Assembly (NCBI GenBank): GCA_052033505.1
Contig: JBPOJN010000020.1
Span: 37,173 to 101,172 of the forward strand
Length of the DNA stretch: 64,000 bases
Source: JBPOJN01 sp052033505
GTDB taxonomy: Bacteria; UBA10199; JACPAL01; GCA-016699445
Direction of reading: 5' to 3'
The notes under the pieces were generated by a model. It did not search any database, had not been told where the DNA came from, and saw nothing but the letters and a program-made list of their open reading frames with translations. This document shows, in pieces, positions 24,087 through 32,602 of the stretch. The position numbers were made by a program, and so were the translations under genes. Numbering within the stretch: the first letter of the stretch is position 1; every line of letters starts with the position of its first letter.

Positions 24087-24115
24087 TTTTGAACGGAGGC
24101 CGGGGCAAACTTCAA
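24087..24115 (-). promoter_or_regulatory. Promoter-like element for the epimerase gene
   Basis: On the minus strand TTGAAG and TCAAAA are separated by 17 bases. The -10 box ends 7 bases before the ATG at 24080, the spacing of a leaderless transcript. Confidence 0.4.
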
Positions 24116-24125
24116 GGGCTTTTTT

Positions 24126-24740
24126 CTAAAGGTCCCAATGGAATTTTTCGCGGCGCGACCACAGGATCAAGAAGATACCGAGCGGCACTAACGCCAAAGT
24201 CAGCGTCGCAGGCGTCTTGCCGACCGCCGACTGGGGCAGAGGCACGGCGGTTCCGCCAAAAAACTCCTCCGCAGTGCCGACCTTCGTGTAGCGCTCGCCG
24301 AAAGCTACGGGCAGAATCACCGAACCCGCGACTAGCAGCAGCACGAGCCCCGCAAGAGCCACGCGTCCGCGCGCCTGCATTTTGAATTTGAGCCAATAAC
24401 CCGCCGCGTACATCGCGAAATAAAGAAGCAGGATCAAAGCGACAATCGGAAACGGCACTTGGGAAGCGCGCACGACGTAATTGAACATCCAATCCGGCGC
24501 GAGGAGGTAAGACCAATACACGATAGCCGTGAAGATGCCCACGATGACAAGTCCCGAATAAAAGGCGCGCGTTCCCATTAACTTTCCGGAAGGAAAATTT
24601 TTCACGCCGAAACCAAATAAGACGCCGATCAGCAGTAGCACCGGCCAATCAATGAGAAATGTGGGAATCGCCCCCTTTCCCGCCTTCCAAATACCACGGT
24701 AACGTCGCGGCCAAACCGTGAGCGAATTCAGGATATTCAA
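24126..24740 (-). CDS. Hypothetical integral membrane protein
   Basis: Five likely transmembrane helices, for example GLVIVGIFTAIVYWSYLL and PFPIVALILLLYFAMYAAGY, with a short periplasmic or cytoplasmic loop (ERYTKVGTAEEFFGGTAVPL) before the last. I do not recognise the family. The frame is open from a TTG at 24740, which overlaps the upstream SDR gene by 92 bases. The true start is uncertain and may lie at a non-ATG codon nearer 24640. The arrangement suggests co-transcription with the SDR gene at 24649-25710. The gene ends 46 bases before the epimerase start. Confidence 0.6.
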   Translation of the reverse strand: MNILNSLTVWPRRYRGIWKAGKGAIPTFLIDWPVLLLIGVLFGFGVKNFPSGKLMGTRAFYSGLVIVGIFTAIVYWSYLLAPDWMFNYVVRASQVPFPIVALILLLYFAMYAAGYWLKFKMQARGRVALAGLVLLLVAGSVILPVAFGERYTKVGTAEEFFGGTAVPLPQSAVGKTPATLTLALVPLGIFLILWSRREKFHWDL

Positions 24741-25710
24741 ACTTGAAGCCGGTACTCTTCAGCTTCGCGTTGTCGTAAACGTAATCCACGCCGAAATATT
24801 TCAGGCTGTCTTTTTCGAATTTCGGCGGACGTCCACTGATGAGGCGCCGTCGCCACTTCCCGAAAAACGCGGCGAGACTCAGCGCTGCCTTCACGAGCCC
24901 CAAAGGCACGGGCGGCAAGGCGCGGAATTTTTTCCCCGTCAGTCCGGCCAAGAGGCGAAAGTAATTGATCGTGGCGGTCCGGCTGTCGTCATTCAAAATG
25001 TAAGTTTCGCCGTCGGTCTCCGGATGTTCCGCGAGGAAGAGCGCCGCGCGGCAGACGTCGCGCACGTGGACGGTCGGAATGCGGAACGTGAAATTGCGCG
25101 GGATCGAAAGCGATCCCATCGCGAGCGCGTCGCGGATCAACTGGCCGCCGCCGTACACGCCGCGCGGACCGTAGACGGTCGTCGGATGCAGCACGGAAAA
25201 CCTCAAATCCCGGAACGTTTCGCACAACGAACGCTCCTGCTCCCATTTGCTTTTCAGGTAATCATTTGAAGGCTCGATCGGTGACGTTTCGCGGAGCGGA
25301 AGATCTCCCGGTCCGCGCGGCACGCGGTAGACGCCGCCCGCGCCCCAGAGAATTATTTTTTTAAAGCCGGGAGATTTTCTTAAAAACTCCAGCAAGTGGC
25401 GCGTGCCTTCGACGTTCACGCGCTGAAGCAAATCGGCCGGTGCGGAATAGTTAAAGACGGCTGCGATGTGGAAGACATACTCAGCGTCTCTCACGACGCG
25501 CGCCATGGCTTCGGTGTCCGTTACGTCGGCGGCCAAAAATTCCACGCCGTGTTTTTTTAAGACGCTGGGAAACCGGCCGGTGAGAGGATCGTCTTTTTCG
25601 TAGCTTTGCGCGAGATCGGTCGCGATCACCCGATGTCCCGCTTCGATCAGGACTTCGACCATGTGGGTACCCATGAAACCGCAAGCTCCCGTGACGAGAC
25701 AGCGCGCCAT
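24649..25710 (-). CDS. NAD(P)-dependent epimerase/dehydratase (extended SDR)
   Basis: A 353-residue extended short-chain dehydrogenase. The nucleotide-binding GxxGxxG motif is at the N terminus (VTGACGFMGTHMVE), the catalytic YxxxK is SNDYLKSK, and an HPTTVYGPRG block is typical of 3-beta-hydroxysteroid dehydrogenase/dihydroflavonol reductase-like members. The substrate may be a sugar nucleotide, a steroid-like or a small carbonyl compound and cannot be decided. An AGGAA ribosome binding site supports the ATG at 25710. It is divergent from another SDR of the same superfamily at 25792, with an 81-base AT-rich spacer between them. Confidence 0.85.
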   Translation of the reverse strand: MARCLVTGACGFMGTHMVEVLIEAGHRVIATDLAQSYEKDDPLTGRFPSVLKKHGVEFLAADVTDTEAMARVVRDAEYVFHIAAVFNYSAPADLLQRVNVEGTRHLLEFLRKSPGFKKIILWGAGGVYRVPRGPGDLPLRETSPIEPSNDYLKSKWEQERSLCETFRDLRFSVLHPTTVYGPRGVYGGGQLIRDALAMGSLSIPRNFTFRIPTVHVRDVCRAALFLAEHPETDGETYILNDDSRTATINYFRLLAGLTGKKFRALPPVPLGLVKAALSLAAFFGKWRRRLISGRPPKFEKDSLKYFGVDYVYDNAKLKSTGFKFEYPEFAHGLAATLPWYLEGGKGGDSHISH

Positions 25711-25791
25711 AAGTTCCTATTTAAAACATTTTTAAGCCGGCGCGAACCCATTTTCTTTCATTCGCCGCTGAAATCCTCTAAATCCCCTCTC

Positions 25792-26781
25792 ATGAAAGCT
25801 TTCGTCACCGGCGCCACGGGTTTTTTGGGAAGTCATTTGGTGGATCGCCTCATCGCCCAAGGCGACGACGTGCACGTGCTCGTGCGGCGCTCTTCGAATT
25901 TACGATGGTTGCTCGGCAAAAAAATCACCCTGCATTACGGTGACATCGTCGGTGCGGCGAAGGGTTTGAAAGAAGGCCTCGCGGGTGCCGACATCGTCTA
26001 TCACGTGGCGGGCGTCATCAAGGCCGCTCGCGCTTCCGAGTTTTACGAAGCGAACGTCCAAGGCACAGTCAACGTTCTCGACGCCTGTCTCTGCTCCTGC
26101 CCGAACGTCAGCCGCGTCGTCATCGTCACGAGCCTCGCCGCGCGCGGACCGGGACTGCCGGGCGATGCCAAGCCCGCCGTGGAAACCGATCCCTATCATC
26201 CCACCACCGACTACGGCCGCAGCAAGCGCGACGCCGAGATCGCGGCGCTGCGTTACGTCGACAAACTTCCGATCACGATCATACGCCCGCCCGCAATCTA
26301 CGGCCCGCGCGACGATCAAATCCTGGAATTTTTCCGGCTCGTCCAAAAAGGCTTCGCGGTCCTGCCCGGCGGCGGCGAACATTTCCTCAACCTCTCGCAC
26401 GTACAAGACATCGTCACGGGACTGACGCTTGCCGCCACCCACCCGCGTGCTGTGGGAGAAATATTTTTCGTCGGCGAAGACCGAAACTACGAGTGGTCCG
26501 AAATGGTCCGCATCATCGCGCAGACGTTGGGCAAAAACCCGGTGACACTCCGCCTGCCTCATTGGTTTTTCTTGGGCGCCGGTTATATCGCCCAAGGCTT
26601 GGGAAAACTCGCCGGGCGGCCGTTCGCGTTCAACCTCGCGCAGGCGCAAAACTTCATTCAACGCAATTGGACCATGGACGTGAGCAAGGCCGGACAAGTT
26701 TTGGGGTATAAACCGTCTTATTCTTTAACACGTGGCGCCTCGGAAACAGCGCTTTGGTACCGCGACGAAGAATGGCTTTGA
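25792..26781 (+). CDS. NAD-dependent epimerase/dehydratase (HpnA / dihydroflavonol reductase-like SDR)
   Basis: A 329-residue extended SDR. It begins MKAFVTGATGFLGSHLVDRL, with the GxxGxxG cofactor motif, and has the catalytic TTDYGRSKRDAE (YxxxK). PPAIYGPRDDQ and the GEIFFVGEDRNYEW block resemble hopanoid-associated epimerases (HpnA) and related sugar epimerases. The ATG at 25792 is chosen because the SDR fold begins exactly there; upstream codons overlap the divergent gene. There is no good ribosome binding site. No hopanoid genes are nearby, so a specific function is not claimed. Confidence 0.83.
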   Translation: MKAFVTGATGFLGSHLVDRLIAQGDDVHVLVRRSSNLRWLLGKKITLHYGDIVGAAKGLKEGLAGADIVYHVAGVIKAARASEFYEANVQGTVNVLDACLCSCPNVSRVVIVTSLAARGPGLPGDAKPAVETDPYHPTTDYGRSKRDAEIAALRYVDKLPITIIRPPAIYGPRDDQILEFFRLVQKGFAVLPGGGEHFLNLSHVQDIVTGLTLAATHPRAVGEIFFVGEDRNYEWSEMVRIIAQTLGKNPVTLRLPHWFFLGAGYIAQGLGKLAGRPFAFNLAQAQNFIQRNWTMDVSKAGQVLGYKPSYSLTRGASETALWYRDEEWL

Positions 26782-26856
26782 ATTTTTTTTAGGAATCCAT
26801 AAAATTCCGAGCAACTTTTCCCTCTGGGTTGCGAATCAGAAACAATAAAGGGACTT

Positions 26857-27231
26857 ATGGAACGTAGAAAATCAGACCGCCGCCGATTTCCCCGTCACGA
26901 CGTGAGCAAAACGTCGCTGAAAGCGTCCCTGGTCTTAAGCGGCGGATCGCTGCTTAAGAAAAATTCCCAAAACTCCGTCGAGATCGACACGAACCCTTTG
27001 GATTTCAGCCGCGGCGGCATGCGTCTGTCACTCGGACTCGACGCCGTGTGGAGCACGCTGGCTCCCGCGCACGAGATCGACGTGTCTCTGGGCGGCAACC
27101 ACGAAACCGTCCGTAAGGCCCGCGTCGTCCACATCATGCCGAAGGATCACTCCGTCGGATTGGAATTCCTCAAACCCTTCGAAGACGTCTCCACCGTCGT
27201 CGCGATCGACAACGTTCCCCTCGTGCACTAA
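26857..27231 (+). CDS. PilZ domain protein
   Basis: A 124-residue single PilZ domain, a probable c-di-GMP binder. RRFPR gives the RxxxR motif (about residues 9-13) and DFSRGG the DxSxxG motif (about residues 49-54), followed by MRLSL. The barrel ends with DHSVGLEFLKPFED, a typical PilZ C-terminal strand. It is the second PilZ protein in the window and is unlike the first outside the motifs. The start is ATG at 26857, after a GGGAC-rich stretch. Confidence 0.82.
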   Translation: MERRKSDRRRFPRHDVSKTSLKASLVLSGGSLLKKNSQNSVEIDTNPLDFSRGGMRLSLGLDAVWSTLAPAHEIDVSLGGNHETVRKARVVHIMPKDHSVGLEFLKPFEDVSTVVAIDNVPLVH

Positions 27232-27324
27232 GCGTCCGTCCGGGCCTTGCGATCCTTCCGGATTTTTCTCTGTTGTCATTCTTTCCGTGATCCCGTAGAA
27301 GCCCGACCTCTTTAAGGAGCTCCC

Positions 27325-27411
27325 ATGGCGTATAAGAAAAAAAAGCAGGCCGCGAAGAAACACCGCAAAAAAGCCGGTAAAAAAGTCCGCAGCCTCCGTT
27401 ATCGCGGCTAG
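27325..27411 (+). CDS. Very small Lys/Arg-rich protein (28 aa)
   Basis: A 28-codon gene with a strong AAGGAGCTCCC ribosome binding site 5 bases before ATG. The product is MAYKKKKQAAKKHRKKAGKK followed by eight further residues rich in Arg. Half of its residues are Lys, Arg or His. Such composition recalls small ribosome-associated proteins (bTHX, or the AURKAIP1/COX24 type), but no family match is claimed. It lies between the PilZ gene and the metzincin-like gene on the same strand. Confidence 0.5.
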   Translation: MAYKKKKQAAKKHRKKAGKKVRSLRYRG

Positions 27412-27547
27412 AACGCCCCCGATTCCGCCTTCAAAATTTGACACGTCCCGGCAATTTTTCTTTTAAAACGGCCAAGGTCTTCTTGCGTCTTTTCCGAAAA
27501 TTCGAATAACTCGTCCTCATTGGGGGCTCGCGGGACGGTTATCTCTT

Positions 27548-29743
27548 ATGCCCGAAAAGATCGAATCGGCGTCCGGATTTTTCGATCGTTATTTTCCCGA
27601 GGACGGTCCTCGCATCGACCAAGACGTTTTCGCGGACGGCGTCCAACATTCCAAACGCGTTTCCCTGCACAAAATCGTCGACCATTACCGAAAGCTTCCG
27701 CCCTCCGAGCAGTACGCTGTTTTCCGCCGCCTCGAAGACGGAGGCGACGCGCAGATGCTGCAGCGGCTTTCGTCTTTTCCCGATTCGTCCGATGCTGACT
27801 CCATCCTGAAACGCCTGGACGAGCGCTTGAGCCGCTTCGGCGCCGACGTGACTGCGGCCAAACGCTGGGAAGCGCGGCTCGCGGTCGAAGAAGAGCTCTT
27901 CAACCTGAACCAACTCTTCGAAAGAAAATCGAAGAACTTCTTGGCCGTCCTTCAAAAACCACACGCACCCCTGCCGCTCTCCCTTCTCATCCCGCAGAGA
28001 AAGACCGCTTACGAAGGGCTCGAGAAAATTTATTCCAAACACGGAAGCTTTCTTTGGGACACGGACCGGGACTTCGACCCGCGGGCCCCACTTCAAAAAC
28101 GCGACGCGGCGTTCGACGGACGCGACGTACTACCCTTGGACCCCGCATGCTCGTGGGACGGCGATCACGACTCCATTTGCGATGCTTATGACTCCAACGA
28201 CCACAACGCGAAGGTTTGGATCGCACCCAAAGGCACTAAAAAATTCGAGTTCGTCGGCGGGAAGATCGTGCTTTCCAAAACGCTCACGGTCGCCGCTCAC
28301 AAAGACGCGGATGCGAACGTCGTCAAACGCGACTTTTTCCAGCCCGCGTTTTTAGAGGCATTGCAAAAAAAGATCGGGGACGCGTTCGCACTCACACTCC
28401 CCTCCATGCCCTATGCTTTGAAGGTAAAATTCAAAGTCATCGACGACGCTGCGGCAGCCGACATCCGGTGGACCGACAAGACGGATGTACGGGATTACTC
28501 CGGCTATTGGGACCGGGACACTTTGACCGAAGCGCAAGCTCCGACGGCTTTGCATGAAGTGGGTCACTGGTTCGGATTCCGCGATTATTATTATGAAGCG
28601 TTCCTGCACGGCGGCTTACGGGACTTTCTCACGCGCCCCGGATACGGCATCATCGCCGCGCGGCACATCATGGCGAGCAAAGCCGACGGCGTTTTTTACC
28701 TCGCCGAAATCAATAACCTCTATGCGCGTCTCGCGAACGACCGCATCGATCCTTCAAAAGTCACGCTGTCCGACGTAGATAAAAAGTCGTCCCGGCATTG
28801 GGATGCGATGCTGCTTAAACGGGGTCGCACCGCTCGGTCGGATCGCCAGTATGCGAAGGCCACTCTCCTCTTCCTCGACTTGATCTCGCGGCATGCCGAC
28901 GACGCGAACCTCGCCTCCGAACTCACGAATGCTCTCGTCGCGATGGGAAAATCGCCGTGGCCTTCGAATGCAGTCACCGCAAAAGTTCTGCGCGCCTACG
29001 AAACCGCGCTCAGCCGCGATACGGGCGAGGTAGATCTTTATCTCGCTTATGCGCTTGTTTTGTTTCAATCGGGCCGTTCATTAGACGGTCTTCAGGCCTT
29101 GAAAAAATTATTTACCGTTCATTCCCATTACCGCGACAGCGGCTCGAAGATCGAAGAGCCCGCCGATGCGCTCGTGAAGCGGCTCGCGGGCGTTTTTCAA
29201 GAAGCGGGACTTCTGACGTGGCTTCAAGCCTTGAATATCGACACGACGCAAAGCAGCCCGGAGCAGGAAAAGTTTTTCTCAGGCTTGCAAACGGCCAAGG
29301 TGGTCGTTCCCGAGGACGAAAAATCCCCGTGGATCCCGGAGGCGCGGTTCTCGCTCTCGTCTTATTATCGCCCCGGCGGCTTGAGGGGAAAAATCGCTGC
29401 GGAAGCCGCATGGACGTCACCTTGGACGGGACTGAAACCTCTCGTGGGTTTCTCTTCCAGGATGGGTCCGTCGGGACGATACCTCGAAATAGAAGGCACG
29501 GCCGGACTGTCGCTGGGCATTTATCGCTCGAGGGATTTCGAAGCCGGCGCCAACGTTCAAGCCGGTTTACGTTCGACCGATTTTACGACTCCGGATGCGC
29601 TCCTCAAATGCAGCGCGTCCGTTCGTTATGATTTATCGGACCGCTGGTCCTTGGGCGCCGAAGTCTTCCTTGAAAATGCGGACTTCGAGTGGCGTCCGTC
29701 CGCTGGTTTTGAAACCGGCCTCTCTTACCGTTGGCACGAATAA
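27548..29743 (+). CDS. Metzincin-like zinc protease fused to helical repeats and a C-terminal barrel-like region
   Basis: A 731-residue protein of unknown role. Residues 1-160 are helical. Residues 200-215 carry a Ca2+-loop-like DGDHDSICDAYDSND. The catalytic region at about 325-385 has HEVGHWFGFRD, the HExxHxxGxxD zinc motif of metzincins, and a likely Met-turn in RHIMASKADGV. A TPR-like part follows (about 400-560). The last 130 residues are alternating beta strands (GRYLEIEGTAGLSLGIYRSR, SASVRYDLSDRWSLGAEVFL) ending YRWHE, like an outer-membrane barrel. The start is ATG at 27548. No signal peptide can be seen, which is odd for such a protein, so secretion is unresolved. Confidence 0.75.
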   Translation: MPEKIESASGFFDRYFPEDGPRIDQDVFADGVQHSKRVSLHKIVDHYRKLPPSEQYAVFRRLEDGGDAQMLQRLSSFPDSSDADSILKRLDERLSRFGADVTAAKRWEARLAVEEELFNLNQLFERKSKNFLAVLQKPHAPLPLSLLIPQRKTAYEGLEKIYSKHGSFLWDTDRDFDPRAPLQKRDAAFDGRDVLPLDPACSWDGDHDSICDAYDSNDHNAKVWIAPKGTKKFEFVGGKIVLSKTLTVAAHKDADANVVKRDFFQPAFLEALQKKIGDAFALTLPSMPYALKVKFKVIDDAAAADIRWTDKTDVRDYSGYWDRDTLTEAQAPTALHEVGHWFGFRDYYYEAFLHGGLRDFLTRPGYGIIAARHIMASKADGVFYLAEINNLYARLANDRIDPSKVTLSDVDKKSSRHWDAMLLKRGRTARSDRQYAKATLLFLDLISRHADDANLASELTNALVAMGKSPWPSNAVTAKVLRAYETALSRDTGEVDLYLAYALVLFQSGRSLDGLQALKKLFTVHSHYRDSGSKIEEPADALVKRLAGVFQEAGLLTWLQALNIDTTQSSPEQEKFFSGLQTAKVVVPEDEKSPWIPEARFSLSSYYRPGGLRGKIAAEAAWTSPWTGLKPLVGFSSRMGPSGRYLEIEGTAGLSLGIYRSRDFEAGANVQAGLRSTDFTTPDALLKCSASVRYDLSDRWSLGAEVFLENADFEWRPSAGFETGLSYRWHE

Positions 29744-29834
29744 AAAAGGACAGCGGCTTGAAGATGTTTTGAAACACATCGATTGCAATCGAAAATCGTC
29801 TCCACTAAAGGCGCTTCTCAAGAAAAGGATTTTT

Positions 29835-30986
29835 ATGCTCTCTTACGACCTCCCCCAAGAACACGAAATGCTGCGCAAGACGGTGCGCGACTTCGCGGAA
29901 GCCGAGATTAAACCCGTCGCGCAAAAGTTGGACGAGAAGGAAGAATTCTCACTCGATCTCGTACGCAAGATGGGCGAGATGGGCTTCTTCGGCGTGACGG
30001 TGTCGCCGGATTACGGCGGGCAAGGACTGGATACCCTCTCCTACATCTTGATCGTCGAAGAGCTCGCACGCGTCGACGGCTGCCAGGCCGCAACGGTCGC
30101 GGCGGAGAACGGCTTAGGCATCGGCCCGATCTGGAACTTCGGCACGAAAGCTCAAAAAGACAAATACCTACCTGACCTCTGCTCCGGCAAAAAACTCTGG
30201 GGCTTCGGTTTGACCGAACCCGACGCCGGCAGCGACGCGGGAAATTCGAAAACGCGCGCCGAATTAAAAGACGGTAAGTGGGTCATCAACGGCTCGAAGA
30301 TCTTTATCACAAACAGCGCTTCCCCGATCACGGCCGGCGTGACCGTCCAAGCAGTCACGGGACAAACGCCGAAGGGCGCCAAAGAAATTTCCTGCATCAT
30401 CGTCGAACAAGACACGCCGGGTTACGTCGCGAAGGAAATGCACCATAAGATGACGTGGCGCTCTTCGAACACCGGCGAGCTTTATTTCGATAACGTCACG
30501 GTCCCTGAGGAAAACTTATTAGGTTCCAAAGGCGGCGGTTACCGCCAGATGTTGGCCACGCTCGACGGCGGCCGTCTCGCGATCGCTGCGATGGGACTAG
30601 GTGGCGCCCAAGGAGCTTATGAAGCCGCTCTGAAATACGCGGGCGAACGCAAGACCTTCGGCGTCCCTCTCTCCAAGCACCAAGTGATTTCGTTCAAGTT
30701 GGCCGACATGGCGATGGAAATCGATCTCGCGCGCCTCTACCTTTACAAAGCCTGCTGGCTCAAAGATCAAGGCCGCCCGTTCAAAAAAGAAGCCGCGATC
30801 GCGAAACTCTACACCTCCGAAATGATGGGCCGCGTCGCCGACGCCGCTGTCCAGATCCACGGCGGCTACGGCCTTATGGAAGAATACCCCGTCGCGAAAT
30901 TCTACCGCGACCAACGCCTGCTCGAAATCGGCGAAGGTTCCTCGGAAGTACAACGCATCGTCATCGCACGCGAAATCGGCGCTTAA
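29835..30986 (+). CDS. Acyl-CoA dehydrogenase (short-chain/butyryl-CoA type)
   Basis: A 383-residue FAD-dependent acyl-CoA dehydrogenase, normal family length. The N-terminal helical domain begins EHEMLRKTVRDFAEAEIKPV. The FAD site has GFGLTEPDAGSDAGN, and the mid-domain has MTWRSSNTGELYFDNV. The C-terminal block QIHGGYGLMEEYPVAKFYRD and the catalytic-base segment IGEGSSEVQRIVIA are those of short-chain (butyryl) enzymes. The ATG at 29835 is preferred because AAGGA lies upstream. A longer frame overlaps the metzincin gene. The gene follows 92 bases after that gene. A role in butyrate/crotonyl-CoA metabolism would feed the ethylmalonyl-CoA pathway, but this is inference. Confidence 0.9.
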   Translation: MLSYDLPQEHEMLRKTVRDFAEAEIKPVAQKLDEKEEFSLDLVRKMGEMGFFGVTVSPDYGGQGLDTLSYILIVEELARVDGCQAATVAAENGLGIGPIWNFGTKAQKDKYLPDLCSGKKLWGFGLTEPDAGSDAGNSKTRAELKDGKWVINGSKIFITNSASPITAGVTVQAVTGQTPKGAKEISCIIVEQDTPGYVAKEMHHKMTWRSSNTGELYFDNVTVPEENLLGSKGGGYRQMLATLDGGRLAIAAMGLGGAQGAYEAALKYAGERKTFGVPLSKHQVISFKLADMAMEIDLARLYLYKACWLKDQGRPFKKEAAIAKLYTSEMMGRVADAAVQIHGGYGLMEEYPVAKFYRDQRLLEIGEGSSEVQRIVIAREIGA

Positions 30987-31038
30987 AAACTCAATCGCCG
31001 GTTGATGATTTAAACCCGAGCTGCTAAGGCCGTAATCG

Positions 31039-32019
31039 ATGCGTTTTCGTTTTTTACTCACTCTTTTCCTGATTTCCGCCGCCCTTCCGGCCGGGGCCGC
31101 AAGCGACAAAGACAGGATCTCCGGGCTCGAGCGCCGTATGGACGTGCTCGATCACAAGCAAGACCGCCTGCTTCAGCTCGAGGCAGGTCATTATAACGAC
31201 TTAGTCCGGATCCTGCGCGATCTTAAGAAAAATTCCGAAATGGTGATGGTGCAGGCACCCGTCGTGGCGACGCCTCCGGCCGGGACCGCACCCCTGGAAT
31301 CCATGCCGGCGGCCGCGCCTGCCGTCGTGTCTCCTGCCGAAGTTCCTTCTCCCGCGCCCGAAGCCACCGCTCCCACCGTTCTTGCAGCGGAAAACACGGC
31401 CACGCTTCCGGCCCCTGTGGTCACTCCCGAAACAGCGGCCACTGCCGCGACGATCGCGGCACCCGTAGTCGTGCAAGCCCCCGAAGGAATCGCCCCGGCA
31501 GCTCCGGTTGCCGATCAAAATTCCAAAGAAATCAAATCCCGCATGAGCCGTCTCGAATCCCTGACGACGTTGTCCTTCGTCGTGACCGCGATCTCACTGG
31601 TGGCCATGGTATTGATGTTCAAAAACTTGCGCCAAAAAGAGCAGACCCTGAAAACCGCGATTTGGCGTTCGGACATGCAAGGCTTACGCGAGGAAGTCAT
31701 GCTCGGGCGTCCGCACATCAGCGTGGAAAAAAACTTCGAACGTCTGACGTTACTCAACAAAGGCTCGATCGCCGCGAACGACGTCCAGCTGGCTTTAGGA
31801 CCGGCGCCGGGCGCGATGAAGCAAAAAGTCCGCAGCGTCCCCACGATACGCCCCGGCGAGAAAGCTGATGTGGAAATCACCGGCTATACATTCGAAGGCC
31901 AGATCTACGGCGGACTGGAATATAAAAACGCGCAGACGGGGCGTTTGTACAAAGACCAATTTTTAATGAAAATCGATGGCGTGACCGGAGAGATCGTCCC
32001 CATCAAAGAGGCGATCTGA
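31039..32019 (+). CDS. Hypothetical secreted/membrane protein with coiled coil and Pro/Ala linker
   Basis: The function is unknown (326 residues). A signal peptide (FLLTLFLISAALPAGA) precedes a coiled coil (RISGLERRMDVLDHKQDRLL). Residues about 65-160 are a Pro/Ala/Thr/Val-rich low-complexity linker. A second hydrophobic helix lies at about 177-197 (FVVTAISLVAMVLMF). A C-terminal domain of about 120 residues contains beta-strands (GEKADVEITGYTFEGQIYGG). This would place the coil and linker in the periplasm and the last domain in the cytoplasm, or the reverse. It lies 22 bases upstream of the flavin reductase gene, perhaps in one transcript. Confidence 0.65.
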   Translation: MRFRFLLTLFLISAALPAGAASDKDRISGLERRMDVLDHKQDRLLQLEAGHYNDLVRILRDLKKNSEMVMVQAPVVATPPAGTAPLESMPAAAPAVVSPAEVPSPAPEATAPTVLAAENTATLPAPVVTPETAATAATIAAPVVVQAPEGIAPAAPVADQNSKEIKSRMSRLESLTTLSFVVTAISLVAMVLMFKNLRQKEQTLKTAIWRSDMQGLREEVMLGRPHISVEKNFERLTLLNKGSIAANDVQLALGPAPGAMKQKVRSVPTIRPGEKADVEITGYTFEGQIYGGLEYKNAQTGRLYKDQFLMKIDGVTGEIVPIKEAI

Positions 32020-32041
32020 CCTCTAAAACCGGAGCGAATTT

Positions 32042-32518
32042 ATGGATAAAAGGGAAAACATCGGAAAAGCATTGGGAAAAATCCCCTCGGGCGTCGGCAT
32101 TTTGACCGCGGCCGCCGAAGGCCAGGACTCGGCCATGCTGGCGTCTTGGTTTCAGCAAGCCGGTTTCGAGCCGCCCGCGATCCTGGTCGGAGTGAATAAA
32201 AAACGCGCCATGATGGGCGCGATTCGTTCGTCAAAAAAATTCGCGCTCAACCTCCTGCACTCCCACCAAAAGGACCTTTTCTCGCATTTTGCAAAAGGCT
32301 TCGAACCCGGCCAAAATCCCTTCGAAGGCATTGAAATTTCCCGCAAAGAAACCGAGAGCGCGATCCTAAGCCACGCGATGGCTTACCTCGACTGCGAAGT
32401 CATCGGCGAGATCGACGCCGGCGACCACACCGTTTTCCTGGGCAAAGTCCTCGAAGGCGGCGTCCTCGAAGAAGGCCCCTCGATGGTGCACACCCGCCGC
32501 AGCGGGTTTAATTATTGA
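32042..32518 (+). CDS. Flavin reductase-like (FMN-binding split-barrel) protein
   Basis: A 158-residue protein of the flavin reductase domain family. It begins IPSGVGILTAAAEG, the family's GVxIxT strand, with MLASWFQQAGFEPPAILVGV and a typical FALNLLHSHQKDLFSHFA helix. The C-terminal block has TVFLGKVLEGGV. It is likely to bind FMN and reduce flavin or act as a flavoprotein oxidoreductase partner. No oxygenase partner is nearby. It starts 22 bases after the preceding hypothetical gene. Confidence 0.83.
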   Translation: MDKRENIGKALGKIPSGVGILTAAAEGQDSAMLASWFQQAGFEPPAILVGVNKKRAMMGAIRSSKKFALNLLHSHQKDLFSHFAKGFEPGQNPFEGIEISRKETESAILSHAMAYLDCEVIGEIDAGDHTVFLGKVLEGGVLEEGPSMVHTRRSGFNY

Positions 32519-32532
32519 TACGTGTTAAAAAA

Positions 32533-32558
32533 TATACATATCCGGGTTGATATGTATA
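32533..32558. promoter_or_regulatory. Palindromic operator-like site upstream of fic
   Basis: A perfect inverted repeat with 10-bp arms (TATACATATC and GATATGTATA) around a 6-base spacer. It lies 44 bases before the Fic ATG in an AT-rich island, and a TATATATATG stretch follows. This is the form of a dimeric repressor site. The Fic protein has a C-terminal winged-helix-like domain that could bind it (inference). Confidence 0.6.
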
Positions 32559-32602
32559 AAAAGTTTGATTTTTTATATATATGATGTAACTATTTGAAAT
32601 TA

